Shown one piece after another: positions 1 to 8,608 of a stretch of DNA of 64,000 nt. The notes beneath the pieces are model-generated. The model was not told the DNA's origin and searched no databases. It saw only the letters and a list, made by a program, of their open reading frames with translations. Both the position numbers and the translations under genes were made by a program. The DNA comes from Agromyces sp. 3263 (GTDB lineage Bacteria; Actinomycetota; Actinomycetes; Actinomycetales; Microbacteriaceae). The stretch is from assembly GCF_031456545.1 (NCBI RefSeq), contig NZ_JAVDUV010000002.1, positions 372,001 through 436,000 of the forward strand, given 5' to 3'. The stretch's first letter is position 1, and each line of letters opens with the position of its first letter.

Positions 1-294
1 AGCGCGGTCGCGCTCATCGTGTTCTCCACGGTGACGATCGGCCATTTCCGGCTCCACCGTACGACGGGAGCGAACCTGATCGTGCTGGTGATCGCCCTCG
101 TGGCCACGTTGGGCACACTGATCGTGTTCTGCACCACCACGCTCGTGAACGAACCGACGACCGCCATCGCGCTGCTCGCCATCGTTGCACTGTCGGTGGT
201 CATCGACCTGCTGTGGAAGTCGCGGCGGGACGCGCGCCGACCCGACGCTCGCGATGACGCGCCAGAAGGGGGCAACGCCTCGGCGGGCTCCTGA
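1..294 (+). CDS. APC family permease, C-terminal fragment (cut by window edge)
   Basis: The reading frame is open from base 1 (agc gcg gtc) and ends at TGA 292-294, so only the last 97 codons of a longer gene are seen. The fragment holds two hydrophobic segments (around LIVLVIALVATLGTLIVF and ALLAIVALSVVIDLLW), then a basic and acidic cytoplasmic tail. The HFRxxRxTGAN stretch before the penultimate helix is what I would expect at the end of an amino acid-polyamine-organocation (APC) permease of this family of bacteria. Substrate cannot be judged from the fragment. The convergent fabG ends 3 bases downstream, with no room for a terminator. Confidence 0.6.
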   Translation, partial: SAVALIVFSTVTIGHFRLHRTTGANLIVLVIALVATLGTLIVFCTTTLVNEPTTAIALLAIVALSVVIDLLWKSRRDARRPDARDDAPEGGNASAGS

Positions 295-297
295 CGG

Positions 298-1008
298 CTA
301 GTGGCCCATCCCGAGGCCGCCGTCGACGGGGATGACCGCGCCCGAGATGTACGCGGCGTCGTCGCCGGCGAGCCACGCGACGACGCGGGCGACCTCGTCG
401 GGCGAGGCGAAGCGGCCGAGCGGGATGCTCTTCTTGTACTCGGCCTGCTGCGCCTCGGGCAGTTCGTCGGTCATGTCAGTCTCGATGAAGCCCGGAGCCA
501 CGACGTTCGCCGTGATGTTGCGGGCGCCGAGCTCGCGGGTCAAGGAGCGCGCCATGCCGACCAGCCCCGCCTTCGACGACGAGTAGTTCACCTGGCCGGC
601 CGAGCCGTAGAGGCCCACGACGCTCGAGATGAGCACGATGCGTCCGAAGCGGGCCTTCAGCATGCCCTTGGACGCGCGCTTCACGACTCGGAACGCGCCG
701 GTGAGGTTGGTGTCGATCACGCTCGTGAACTCGTCCTCGCTCATGCGCATGAGGAGCGTGTCGCGGGTGATGCCGGCGTTCGCCACGACGACCTCGACCG
801 GGCCGAGGGCGGCTTCGATCTCGGTGAACGCCTGGTCGACGGATGCGGCATCCGTCACGTCGGCACGGACCGTGAGCGTTCCCACGGGGCCCTCGCCCGA
901 ACGGGCGGTCACGGCGACCCGGTGTCCCTGTGCGACGAACTCACGGGCGATCGCGTATCCGATGCCCCGGTTTCCACCGGTCACGAGGACGGTTCGGCTG
1001 GTCGTCAT
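298..1008 (-). CDS. fabG: 3-oxoacyl-ACP reductase (SDR family)
   Basis: NADPH-dependent reduction of 3-oxoacyl-ACP in type II fatty acid synthesis, cytoplasmic. The 236-residue product has the short-chain dehydrogenase signatures in order: TGGNRGIG cofactor loop, NAGITRD, the catalytic Ser in LISSV with YSSSK supplying Tyr and Lys, and the PGFIETDM loop. ATG at 1008 is chosen because GGAG lies about 7 bases upstream and the protein then begins just before the first beta strand; an open frame runs further upstream to 1260 but crosses the promoter. SDR enzymes are hard to assign to one substrate, but the sequence is FabG/MabA-like through its whole length. Confidence 0.88.
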   Translation of the reverse strand: MTTSRTVLVTGGNRGIGYAIAREFVAQGHRVAVTARSGEGPVGTLTVRADVTDAASVDQAFTEIEAALGPVEVVVANAGITRDTLLMRMSEDEFTSVIDTNLTGAFRVVKRASKGMLKARFGRIVLISSVVGLYGSAGQVNYSSSKAGLVGMARSLTRELGARNITANVVAPGFIETDMTDELPEAQQAEYKKSIPLGRFASPDEVARVVAWLAGDDAAYISGAVIPVDGGLGMGH

Positions 1009-1061
1009 GTGGGACTCCGTTTCTCGGATGGCGCGGGCATGTCGGCCGATCGGCCCGTCCC

Positions 1062-1067
1062 AGCTTA
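1062..1067 (-). promoter_or_regulatory. Candidate -10 element of fabG
   Basis: TAAGCT on the minus strand, 53 bases before the fabG start. No good -35 is visible. It lies back to back with the DUF3099 promoter candidate in the 145-bp divergent region. Confidence 0.4.
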
Positions 1068-1108
1068 GAGGCTGCCCGATCCGTGGCTCAGCGGGGCCCC
1101 AGCGGACG

Positions 1109-1114
1109 TAGGCT
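1109..1114 (+). promoter_or_regulatory. Candidate -10 element of the DUF3099-SURF1 run
   Basis: TAGGCT with expected transcription start near 1121, giving a leader of about 33 bases before the ATG at 1154. The TAGRCT form recurs upstream of many genes in this window. Confidence 0.4.
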
Positions 1115-1153
1115 TGAGGGTGAGGAGCGCCGCGCGACCCCACGGCGAGCACC

Positions 1154-1519
1154 ATGAAGCAGCAGCAGTCGATCACCTCGCTGCCGCCCTCGCCTGACGC
1201 GGAGCGGCGCGCGCGCATGATCAAGTACACGATCGCGATGACGATCCGCGTCGCCTGCATCTTCGCGCTGCTCTTCGCGAAGGGCTGGTGGCTGGCGGTG
1301 TTCGCGGCGGGAGCGATCTTCCTGCCCTATGTCGCGGTCGTGCTCGCCAACGTGGGCGGCCCGTCGCGGTCTCCTGAGGTGCTGCGGCCTGGCGGGCTCC
1401 TCCCCGTCACTCCCCCGCACCCCGACACCGAGCATGACGGGCCCGATCCTGCCGAACCCGCCGCCGGCCCCGACCCCGCGGCATCCGACCGGCCCGACGA
1501 CGAGCGCGGTGCCGCGTGA
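1154..1519 (+). CDS. DUF3099 domain membrane protein
   Basis: 121 residues of unknown function. The first half matches the DUF3099 pattern: ITSLPPSPDAERRARM followed by two closely spaced hydrophobic segments (about residues 25-42 and 44-63). The second half is a Pro/Asp/Ala-rich, probably disordered cytoplasmic tail. It is divergent from fabG, a pairing I recall from other actinobacteria. The stop codon overlaps the GTG start of the next gene (GTGA at 1516-1519), so the three genes up to SURF1 are probably one translationally coupled operon. Confidence 0.75.
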   Translation: MKQQQSITSLPPSPDAERRARMIKYTIAMTIRVACIFALLFAKGWWLAVFAAGAIFLPYVAVVLANVGGPSRSPEVLRPGGLLPVTPPHPDTEHDGPDPAEPAAGPDPAASDRPDDERGAA

Positions 1520-1761
1520 TCGGCGGCATCGGGGCGGATGCCGCCCCCGACGTCTGCTCGCGCGCCGCGTGCCGCGCGAGCGCCGCCTGGCGCATCGACT
1601 GGCAGAACCCGCGCATCCACACCGGTGACCGCTGGAAGACCTGGCTCGCCTGCGACGAGCACGTGGAGTACCTGCGCGGATTCCTCGAGGCGCGGTCGTT
1701 CCCCGTGCGGGTCGCTGCATTCGACCCGGCGACGGATGCCGCGACGGGAGTGGATGCGTGA
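1516..1761 (+). CDS. Small protein with possible zinc-binding C-x4-C / C-x2-H motif
   Basis: 81 residues, function unknown. GTG at 1516 overlaps the DUF3099 stop, and its own stop overlaps the GTG start of the SURF1 gene, so it is a real, coupled reading frame. Visible features are Cys14, Cys19, Cys46 and His49, spaced like a treble-clef or zinc-ribbon site, around a Trp-rich core (WRIDWQNP, DRWKTWLACDEH). I recall similar short proteins beside SURF1 in related bacteria, but know of no tested function. Position suggests a link with cytochrome oxidase assembly; this is inference only. Confidence 0.65.
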   Translation: MIGGIGADAAPDVCSRAACRASAAWRIDWQNPRIHTGDRWKTWLACDEHVEYLRGFLEARSFPVRVAAFDPATDAATGVDA

Positions 1762-2591
1762 ACGACTGGCGCTTCCTCCGCTCTCCGCGGTGGGCGGGCT
1801 ACCTCGCCCTGGTGATCGTGTTCGCGATCGCCTGCTGCGCCCTCGGCACCTGGCAGCTGAACCGCCGTGCCGAAGCGCTCGCCGAGGTCGCCAGGATCGA
1901 CGCGAACTACGACGCCGAGGCGATTCCCGTAGCCGAGGCGCTGCCCGACCCGGCCGGCTTCGACATCGACCAGCGGTGGCGGGTGGTGGCGCTCTCGGGC
2001 GAGTACCTCCCCGACGAGGAGGTCGTCGTGCGGAACCGCCCGTTCGAGGGCAGCTCGGGGTTCGAGGTGGTGACGCCGTTCCGGCTCGATGACGGCACCG
2101 TGTTCATGGTGAACCGCGGCTGGATCGCGCAGGACTCCGACGGACGCCCGGGCGCATACGACCCCGCGCCCTCCGGGCATGTCGAACTCGAGGCACGACT
2201 GAAGGCGGGTGAGGGTCGCATCGCCGGCCGCACCTCGACCGGCATCGAGTTCGCCACGATCGACCTCGACGAACTCGCCGAGCGCGTGGGCGAACCCAGC
2301 TACACCGGCGCCTACGGCATCCTCGTGCAGGACGGCGCCGACGCCGAGGAACCGCCGCTGGCCGCCGCCCGTCCGGTGCGCGACGAGGGTCCGCACCTGT
2401 CGTACGCGCTGCAGTGGTTCGTGTTCGCGCTCCTCGGGTTCGTGGGCCTCGGCTGGGCCGCGAACCAGGAACGGCGGGGCCTCGCCGAGGCATCCGGCTC
2501 GCCCGATGCGCCCACGGCGCCGCGCGAACGCAAGCCGTCACGCGAACGCCGAGACGCCGACGTCGAGGACGAGATCCTCGACCGCCGGTAG
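1758..2591 (+). CDS. SURF1-family cytochrome oxidase assembly protein
   Basis: SURF1 proteins help assemble cytochrome c oxidase and are thought to handle haem A. The 277-residue product has the family layout: an N-terminal membrane helix (about 13-32) ending in GTWQLNRRAEA, a large extracytoplasmic domain containing VRNRPFEGSSGFEVVTPF and VNRGWI, and a C-terminal helix (about 216-235) after HLSYALQWFVFA. A hydrophilic tail follows. The GTG start overlaps the preceding stop. ctaA and ctaB for haem A synthesis lie 45 kb away in this same window. Confidence 0.9.
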   Translation: MNDWRFLRSPRWAGYLALVIVFAIACCALGTWQLNRRAEALAEVARIDANYDAEAIPVAEALPDPAGFDIDQRWRVVALSGEYLPDEEVVVRNRPFEGSSGFEVVTPFRLDDGTVFMVNRGWIAQDSDGRPGAYDPAPSGHVELEARLKAGEGRIAGRTSTGIEFATIDLDELAERVGEPSYTGAYGILVQDGADAEEPPLAAARPVRDEGPHLSYALQWFVFALLGFVGLGWAANQERRGLAEASGSPDAPTAPRERKPSRERRDADVEDEILDRR

Positions 2592-2616
2592 CCGGTCGCC
2601 GTCAGCGGCCGCCGGC

Positions 2617-4215
<1,599 letters not shown>

Positions 4216-4271
4216 GGGGATCCTCCGTGGAAGTTGGTGGGGTGACGGCGTGCCGAGCGGCACAGCCCCCC

Positions 4272-4277
4272 AGTCTA
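4272..4277 (-). promoter_or_regulatory. Candidate -10 element of the ABC-F gene
   Basis: TAGACT on the minus strand. Transcription would start near 4265, either giving a leader of about 50 bases to the GTG at 4215 or, less likely, a leaderless message beginning at the GTG at 4263. Confidence 0.4.
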
Positions 4278-4323
4278 TCGCGCGGCGCGTCGATCACTGC
4301 CCAGGGATGTCACCGGCATCCGC

Positions 4324-4329
4324 CAGACT
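4324..4329 (+). promoter_or_regulatory. Candidate leaderless -10 of the AlkZ-like gene
   Basis: CAGACT is followed after 6 bases by the ATG at 4336, so transcription would begin at or next to the start codon. The GGAG at 4331-4334 is only one base from the ATG, too close to act as a ribosome-binding site. Confidence 0.4.
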
Positions 4330-4335
4330 CGGAGC

Positions 4336-5436
4336 ATGCCGACGACCGCGAGCCCGGCCCGTGTGCGAGCCGCGCGCCTGAACGCGCACGGCCTGCGCCG
4401 CGGCCTTCCCACGATCACCGCCGCCGTGCGACGACTCGGGGCCGTGCAGGCGCAGGATTTCGGAGCGGCCCGCTGGGTGCTCGGCGCACGGGTGCCCGGC
4501 TCCGTCGTGGCCGACGTCGACGCAGCGATCGCGTCGCGCGAGATCGTGCGCTCCTGGCCGATGCGGGGCACGCTGCACTTCGTGCCGGCCGAGGCGCTGC
4601 GACCGATCCTCGCGATCACCGGTCCACGCGAACTGCAGCGGGCGGCCACGCGGCACCGTCAGCTCGAGCTCGACGCCGACACCCACGCCAGGGCCCGCGT
4701 CGCGGCCGAGCGGGCGCTCGCGGGAGGCTCGCTCTCGCGGGAGGAGCTGCTCGCCGCGTGGGACGCGGCCGGCATCGCGACGACCGGCCAGCGGGGGTAC
4801 CACCTCATCTGGCGGCTGGCGCAGGAGGCGGTGCTCTGCTGCGGTCCCGTCGAGGGGCGGGGCCAGCGCTTCGTGCTGCTCGACGAATGGGCGCCGTCGG
4901 TCGGCACGCCGCCCGATCGCGAACAGACGCTCGCCGAGCTCCTCGTCGCGTACGCGGCCGGTCACGGCCCGGTGACGGTGCGCGACTTCGCCTGGTGGAC
5001 GGGGCTCACCCTCGGCGATGCCCGGCTCGCACGCGCCGCGGCCGGCGACGCGCTCGAGGCGTTCGATGACGAGCACCTCGTGGCCGCCGACGGCTTCGAT
5101 GCGGCGGGCGAACCGCGGCGCCGCGGAACGGGCCGGCAGCATGCGCTCGCCGCGTTCGACGAGTACTTCCTGGGCTACACCGAGCGTGGGGCGGTCTGCG
5201 ATCCACGGCACGCCACCCGCGTGGTGCCGGGCTCGAACGGCGTCTTCCAGCCGATCCTGGTCGACAGGAGGGGCGTCGTCGAGGGCGTCTGGCGGGTCGC
5301 ACGGGCGAAGGGTGCGGCATCCGTGACGCTGCACGGCTTCGAGGGCGCCGTCGAGGAATCCGGGTACCGCACGGCGCTCACCCGGTGGGCCCGCTTCCAC
5401 GGCGAGCGGCTCGCGTCGATCGAATCGGCGCACTGA
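4336..5436 (+). CDS. AlkZ/YcaQ-like (HTH_42) DNA glycosylase family protein
   Basis: 366 residues of the winged-helix HTH_42 superfamily, whose studied members AlkZ and YcaQ (AlkX) are DNA glycosylases that unhook interstrand crosslinks or remove alkylated bases. The sequence shows the superfamily landmarks: VQAQDF with Gln38 and Gln40 forming the Q-x-Q catalytic motif of the AlkZ-like branch (I recall the YcaQ-like branch having Q-x-D), then RSWPMRGTLHFV, and a C-terminal PGSNGVFQPILVDRRGVVEGVW beta-domain. It is a single gene with its own leaderless promoter, convergent with yceI. Whether it has a dedicated substrate, as AlkZ does for azinomycin damage, cannot be seen; no biosynthetic cluster is nearby. 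Confidence 0.82.
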   Translation: MPTTASPARVRAARLNAHGLRRGLPTITAAVRRLGAVQAQDFGAARWVLGARVPGSVVADVDAAIASREIVRSWPMRGTLHFVPAEALRPILAITGPRELQRAATRHRQLELDADTHARARVAAERALAGGSLSREELLAAWDAAGIATTGQRGYHLIWRLAQEAVLCCGPVEGRGQRFVLLDEWAPSVGTPPDREQTLAELLVAYAAGHGPVTVRDFAWWTGLTLGDARLARAAAGDALEAFDDEHLVAADGFDAAGEPRRRGTGRQHALAAFDEYFLGYTERGAVCDPRHATRVVPGSNGVFQPILVDRRGVVEGVWRVARAKGAASVTLHGFEGAVEESGYRTALTRWARFHGERLASIESAH

Positions 5437-5484
5437 TCCCGGCGGCGCGATCGGCGGAACCGCGCACGCTCGGCCCGGACGACC

Positions 5485-5514
5485 ACGGGCGGCACCCGCG
5501 AGGGCGCCGCCCGT
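5485..5514. terminator. Hairpin between convergent AlkZ-like gene and yceI
   Basis: ACGGGCGGC (5485-5493) pairs perfectly with GCCGCCCGT (5506-5514). It sits in the 93-bp gap between two convergent genes, so it probably acts in both directions. There is no T tract. Confidence 0.5.
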
Positions 5515-5529
5515 ACCGACCGGATCCGG

Positions 5530-6093
5530 CTACTGCTGGAGCGCCGCCTGCAGCTCGAGGGTGATCGTCACCTTGTCGCCGAGGAGCACGCCGCCCGTCT
5601 CGAGGGCCGCGTTGTACGAGAGCCCGAAGTCCTCGCGGTTGATGACGGTCTTCGCGGTGGCGCCGCCCTTGTAGTTGCCGTAGGGGTCGCCGCCGAAGCC
5701 GCCGAACTCGAAGTCGAACGTGACGGGCTTCGTGATGCCGCGGATGGTGAGGTCACCGTCCACCTTGAAGTCGCCGTCCACGACGCGAACGCCCGTCGAG
5801 GCGAAGTCGATCGTCGGGTAGGTCTCGGCCTCGAAGAAGTCGCCGGTGCGCAGGTGCGCGTCGCGGTTCGGCTCGTTCGTGGTGATCGAGGCGACCTCCG
5901 CCGACGCGGTCACGCTCGAGTCCAGGGGATCCTCGGCGGTCACGAAGGTGGCGTCGAAGCGCTCGAACTTGCCCTTGACCTTGCTGATCATGATGTGGCG
6001 GATGCTGAAGCCGACCTCGCTGTGCGCGGTGTCGACCTTCCAGGTGCCTGCGCGGTATCCGGGGATCTCGATCGTGGTGGCGGTGCTCGTCAT
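5530..6093 (-). CDS. YceI family lipid-binding protein
   Basis: 187 residues forming the YceI lipocalin-like barrel, which in other bacteria binds isoprenoid quinones or similar lipids. Motifs: GTWKVDTAHSEVGFSIRHIM near the N-terminus, KGKFERFDATF, the NEPNRDAHLRTGDFFEAETYP loop and NREDFGLSYNAALETGG. No signal peptide is present in front of the barrel, so it is probably cytoplasmic here, unlike the periplasmic E. coli protein. ATG at 6093 is preceded by GGAG. Confidence 0.88.
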   Translation of the reverse strand: MTSTATTIEIPGYRAGTWKVDTAHSEVGFSIRHIMISKVKGKFERFDATFVTAEDPLDSSVTASAEVASITTNEPNRDAHLRTGDFFEAETYPTIDFASTGVRVVDGDFKVDGDLTIRGITKPVTFDFEFGGFGGDPYGNYKGGATAKTVINREDFGLSYNAALETGGVLLGDKVTITLELQAALQQ

Positions 6094-6164
6094 GTGCGGT
6101 TCTCCGTGTTCGATGTCGGTGCGGCCCGGTCGGCCACACACATGCAAACGCATTGAGTTCCGAT

Positions 6165-7364
6165 CTATTCCCCCACGTCCGGATTCATTCCGGACATCGT
6201 CTCGGACTCCTCGAGCGTCCGCCGCAGGGTCAGTACCCGATCAGCGGCGTCATCGAGCCGCTCCTCGCTGATCCGCCCCGACTGCACGGCACCGACGATC
6301 GCTGCGACGAGGCCGCCGACCGAGACGCCCACCGTGCCGGGATCGCCCGGCAGCACGTACAGCAGAAGGTCGGATCCCGCGGCGACGGCGCGAACCGCGT
6401 TCTCCCCGGGATCCGCGTACTCCGGAAGGCCGTTGTGCTGCAGCATGAGCATGTCGTCGGTCACGACCACCCCATCGAAGCCCAGCTCGTCACGCAGGAT
6501 CCGATGCCAGGCGGGTGAGAGCGACGCCGGCGCAGGGTCGACCGCCGGGTATGCCAGATGCCCGGTCATCACGAGCTCGGCGCCTGCGTCGATGCCCGCG
6601 ACGAACGGGACGGAGGGACCGGCGCGCCACGCGTCGAGATCGAGCGGCGCCGACGGGATGCTCGAGTGCGAGTCGCCCGGCGCCGCGCCGTGCCCCGGGA
6701 AGTGCTTCAGCGTACTGGCGACGGTGCCGCGCTCCCCCACCACCGCGGCGGCGACGCGGTCCGCAGCGCCGGCCGCGTCGGTGCCGAGCACGCGCCCCGA
6801 GATGAACGAGGCCGGGTCGGGCGTGACGTCGGCGACCACCCCGAAGTTCACGGAGACGCCGACATCCGACAGGGTGCTCGCACGCGCGGCGAAGGCCTCC
6901 TCTGCCGCCTGCGGCGGTGCGTCGCGCAACGTCCCGGCGCTCGCGGCGCCGTCCCACGGCAGCCGCTGCACCTCGCCGCCCTCCTCGTCGATGCCGATGA
7001 GCACGGGCGCCTCGGGGTCGCCCTGCACGGCGGTGGTCAGGGCGGCCAGTTCGACCGGCGTCGCCGGCACGTTGTCGCCCATCAGGATGAGTCCCGAGAC
7101 GCCGGCGTCGACGTAGGCGCGGAGTGGTGCGGGATCGGTGCCGGGCGCGTGCAGCATGAGCAGTGCGGCGGCCTTCTGCTCGAGCGTGAGCTGCGACATC
7201 CGCTCGTCGACCCAGTCGGCGATGGGGTCGGACGGCGGCGTGGTCGGTTCCACCGACGGCGTGGCTGCGGGCGTGTGCGCTGCGGCCAGCGGGCTGCAGG
7301 CCGTGACGCCGACGAGCGTCGCCGCCAGCAGGAAGGTCGTGGCCGTGGGTCGGAGGGCGCGCAT
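6165..7364 (-). CDS. NagZ-like beta-N-acetylhexosaminidase lipoprotein (GH3)
   Basis: 399 residues. The N-terminal signal peptide ends in a lipobox (GVTAC), so the mature enzyme should be anchored outside the membrane. The glycoside hydrolase family 3 barrel follows. It carries the NagZ signature KHFPGHGAAPGDSH, which supplies the His of the His-Asp dyad, and VVTDDM with the nucleophile Asp. Family members release GlcNAc from peptidoglycan fragments; the lipoprotein layout resembles mycobacterial LpqI. ATG at 7364 has no Shine-Dalgarno, but a -10 sits 7 bases upstream, so the message is probably leaderless. It is divergent from a second cell-wall gene. Confidence 0.87.
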   Translation of the reverse strand: MRALRPTATTFLLAATLVGVTACSPLAAAHTPAATPSVEPTTPPSDPIADWVDERMSQLTLEQKAAALLMLHAPGTDPAPLRAYVDAGVSGLILMGDNVPATPVELAALTTAVQGDPEAPVLIGIDEEGGEVQRLPWDGAASAGTLRDAPPQAAEEAFAARASTLSDVGVSVNFGVVADVTPDPASFISGRVLGTDAAGAADRVAAAVVGERGTVASTLKHFPGHGAAPGDSHSSIPSAPLDLDAWRAGPSVPFVAGIDAGAELVMTGHLAYPAVDPAPASLSPAWHRILRDELGFDGVVVTDDMLMLQHNGLPEYADPGENAVRAVAAGSDLLLYVLPGDPGTVGVSVGGLVAAIVGAVQSGRISEERLDDAADRVLTLRRTLEESETMSGMNPDVGE

Positions 7365-7371
7365 CCGCACG

Positions 7372-7377
7372 AGTGTA
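7372..7377 (-). promoter_or_regulatory. Leaderless -10 of the NagZ-like gene
   Basis: TACACT on the minus strand, separated by 7 bases from the ATG at 7364. The in-frame GTG at 7370 would lie before the expected transcription start and is therefore unlikely to be used. Confidence 0.5.
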
Positions 7378-7415
7378 CGCTGCGTGTCCGAGCGACCGCC
7401 GAGCGCACCCGTGGG

Positions 7416-7421
7416 TAGACT
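7416..7421 (+). promoter_or_regulatory. Candidate -10 of the coiled-coil lysozyme-like gene
   Basis: TAGACT, expected start near 7428, leaving a 16-base leader that contains GGAGGGGG ahead of the GTG at 7444. Confidence 0.5.
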
Positions 7422-7443
7422 CGCGGGGCTCGGAGGGGGCCCT

Positions 7444-8577
7444 GTGCGACGCGGATGGAAGGCGACGGCGGGAGCGGCCGTACTGCTCGCGCTCCTCGCC
7501 GTGCCCCCTGCGACGGCGTTCGCCGAGGACTATCCCACGTGGGATCAGGTGCAGGCCGCGAAGGCCGACGTGGCGTCGCGTGAAGCGGAGGCGAGCCGCA
7601 TCACCGCGTTCGTCGACGGACTCGAGGCCGAAGCCGGACGGCTGGGCGATGCCGCCGTCGCCGCCGCCGCGGCCTCCGCTGTCGCCGAGGCCGCGCGTGC
7701 CGACGCCGAGGCACGGGCGAGCACCCTTCGTGCGGCGGCGGATGCGGCGACGGCGACGGCCGAGGACGCCGCCGCGCGGCTCGGTCGCGTCGGCGCGGTC
7801 CTCGCACGGTCGGGCGGCGCCGACGTGACATTGCGACTGCTCTTCGCCCGAGGCGACCAGGCCGACCTGCTCGTGGGGCTGTCGCGGGCGGCACAGCTCA
7901 CGAACCTCTTCGGCGGGGTCGCGGCGCGCGCGAAGGCGACGCGAGCGGATGCCGCGGCGCTGAGCGCCCAAGCGGCGGTCGCCGAAGCCGAGCGCACCCG
8001 GCTCGCCGCGGAGGCGGCTGCGGCCTCAGCGGCCGCAGAGGCCGCGCACGAGGCGGCCGAGGCCCAGGTGGCGGAGCAGCAGGCCGTGCTCGACACGCTC
8101 TACGCGCAGCTCGCGAGCCTCCGCGACCGGTCGGTCGACCTCGAACGCCAGTTCCGCATCGGCGAGCAGGCGGCTCAGGAGCGCGCCGCGCGCGAAGCCG
8201 CCGCGGCGGCAGCCGCTGCCGCGACGGCGGGCGTGGGCGGCGGCGGGGCACCCCCGCCCGGCGTCGTGGTCGACCGCGCGGCCGCCAAGTCGTACGCGGC
8301 GGGACGCCTCCCTGCCTACGGCTGGGGCTCCGACCAGTTCCGGTGCCTCGACCTCCTCTGGACGAGGGAATCCGGATGGCGCGCCGACGCGTACAACGCC
8401 TCGAGCGGCGCCTATGGCATCCCGCAGTCGCTGCCCGGCAGCAAGATGGCCAGCGCCGGCGCCGACTGGCGCACGAACGCCGCCACCCAGATCGACTGGG
8501 GCCTCGGCTACATCGACGCCCGGTACGGCTCCCCTTGCGCAGCATGGGCCCACTCGGAGGCCACCAACTGGTACTGA
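7444..8577 (+). CDS. Secreted coiled-coil protein with C-terminal lysozyme-like domain
   Basis: 377 residues. A signal peptide (RRGWKATAGAAVLLALLAV, then PPATAFAE) is followed by about 250 residues of Ala/Glu-rich coiled coil, a short Gly/Pro hinge (GVGGGGAPPPG) and a roughly 80-residue lytic-transglycosylase-like domain. Glu309 in LLWTRESGW is in the position of the catalytic acid, followed by NASSGAYGIPQSLPG. A coiled coil before a murein hydrolase resembles PcsB or RipC, in which the coil controls activity at division. Start GTG 7444 has GGAGGGGG six bases upstream. The stop overlaps the next start (TGATG). Confidence 0.82.
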   Translation: MRRGWKATAGAAVLLALLAVPPATAFAEDYPTWDQVQAAKADVASREAEASRITAFVDGLEAEAGRLGDAAVAAAAASAVAEAARADAEARASTLRAAADAATATAEDAAARLGRVGAVLARSGGADVTLRLLFARGDQADLLVGLSRAAQLTNLFGGVAARAKATRADAAALSAQAAVAEAERTRLAAEAAAASAAAEAAHEAAEAQVAEQQAVLDTLYAQLASLRDRSVDLERQFRIGEQAAQERAAREAAAAAAAAATAGVGGGGAPPPGVVVDRAAAKSYAAGRLPAYGWGSDQFRCLDLLWTRESGWRADAYNASSGAYGIPQSLPGSKMASAGADWRTNAATQIDWGLGYIDARYGSPCAAWAHSEATNWY

Positions 8578-8608
8578 TGGCCGATCATGGACTGATGGCC
8601 GATCACGA
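8573..8608 (+). repeat. 18-bp tandem duplication over a stop/start junction
   Basis: ACTGATGGCCGATCATGG at 8573-8590 is repeated from 8591, with the first 14 bases identical. The unit contains TGATG, so both the overlapping stop-start and an in-frame second ATG (8595) are duplicated, and the protein gains a MADHGL-MADHDE repeat. Confidence 0.8.

Noticed and set aside
4216..4263. Longer ABC-F start at GTG 4263
   Set aside because: GTG 4215 has a perfect GGAGG at good spacing and begins where ABC-F homology starts. The leaderless alternative remains possible and is noted in the gene entry.
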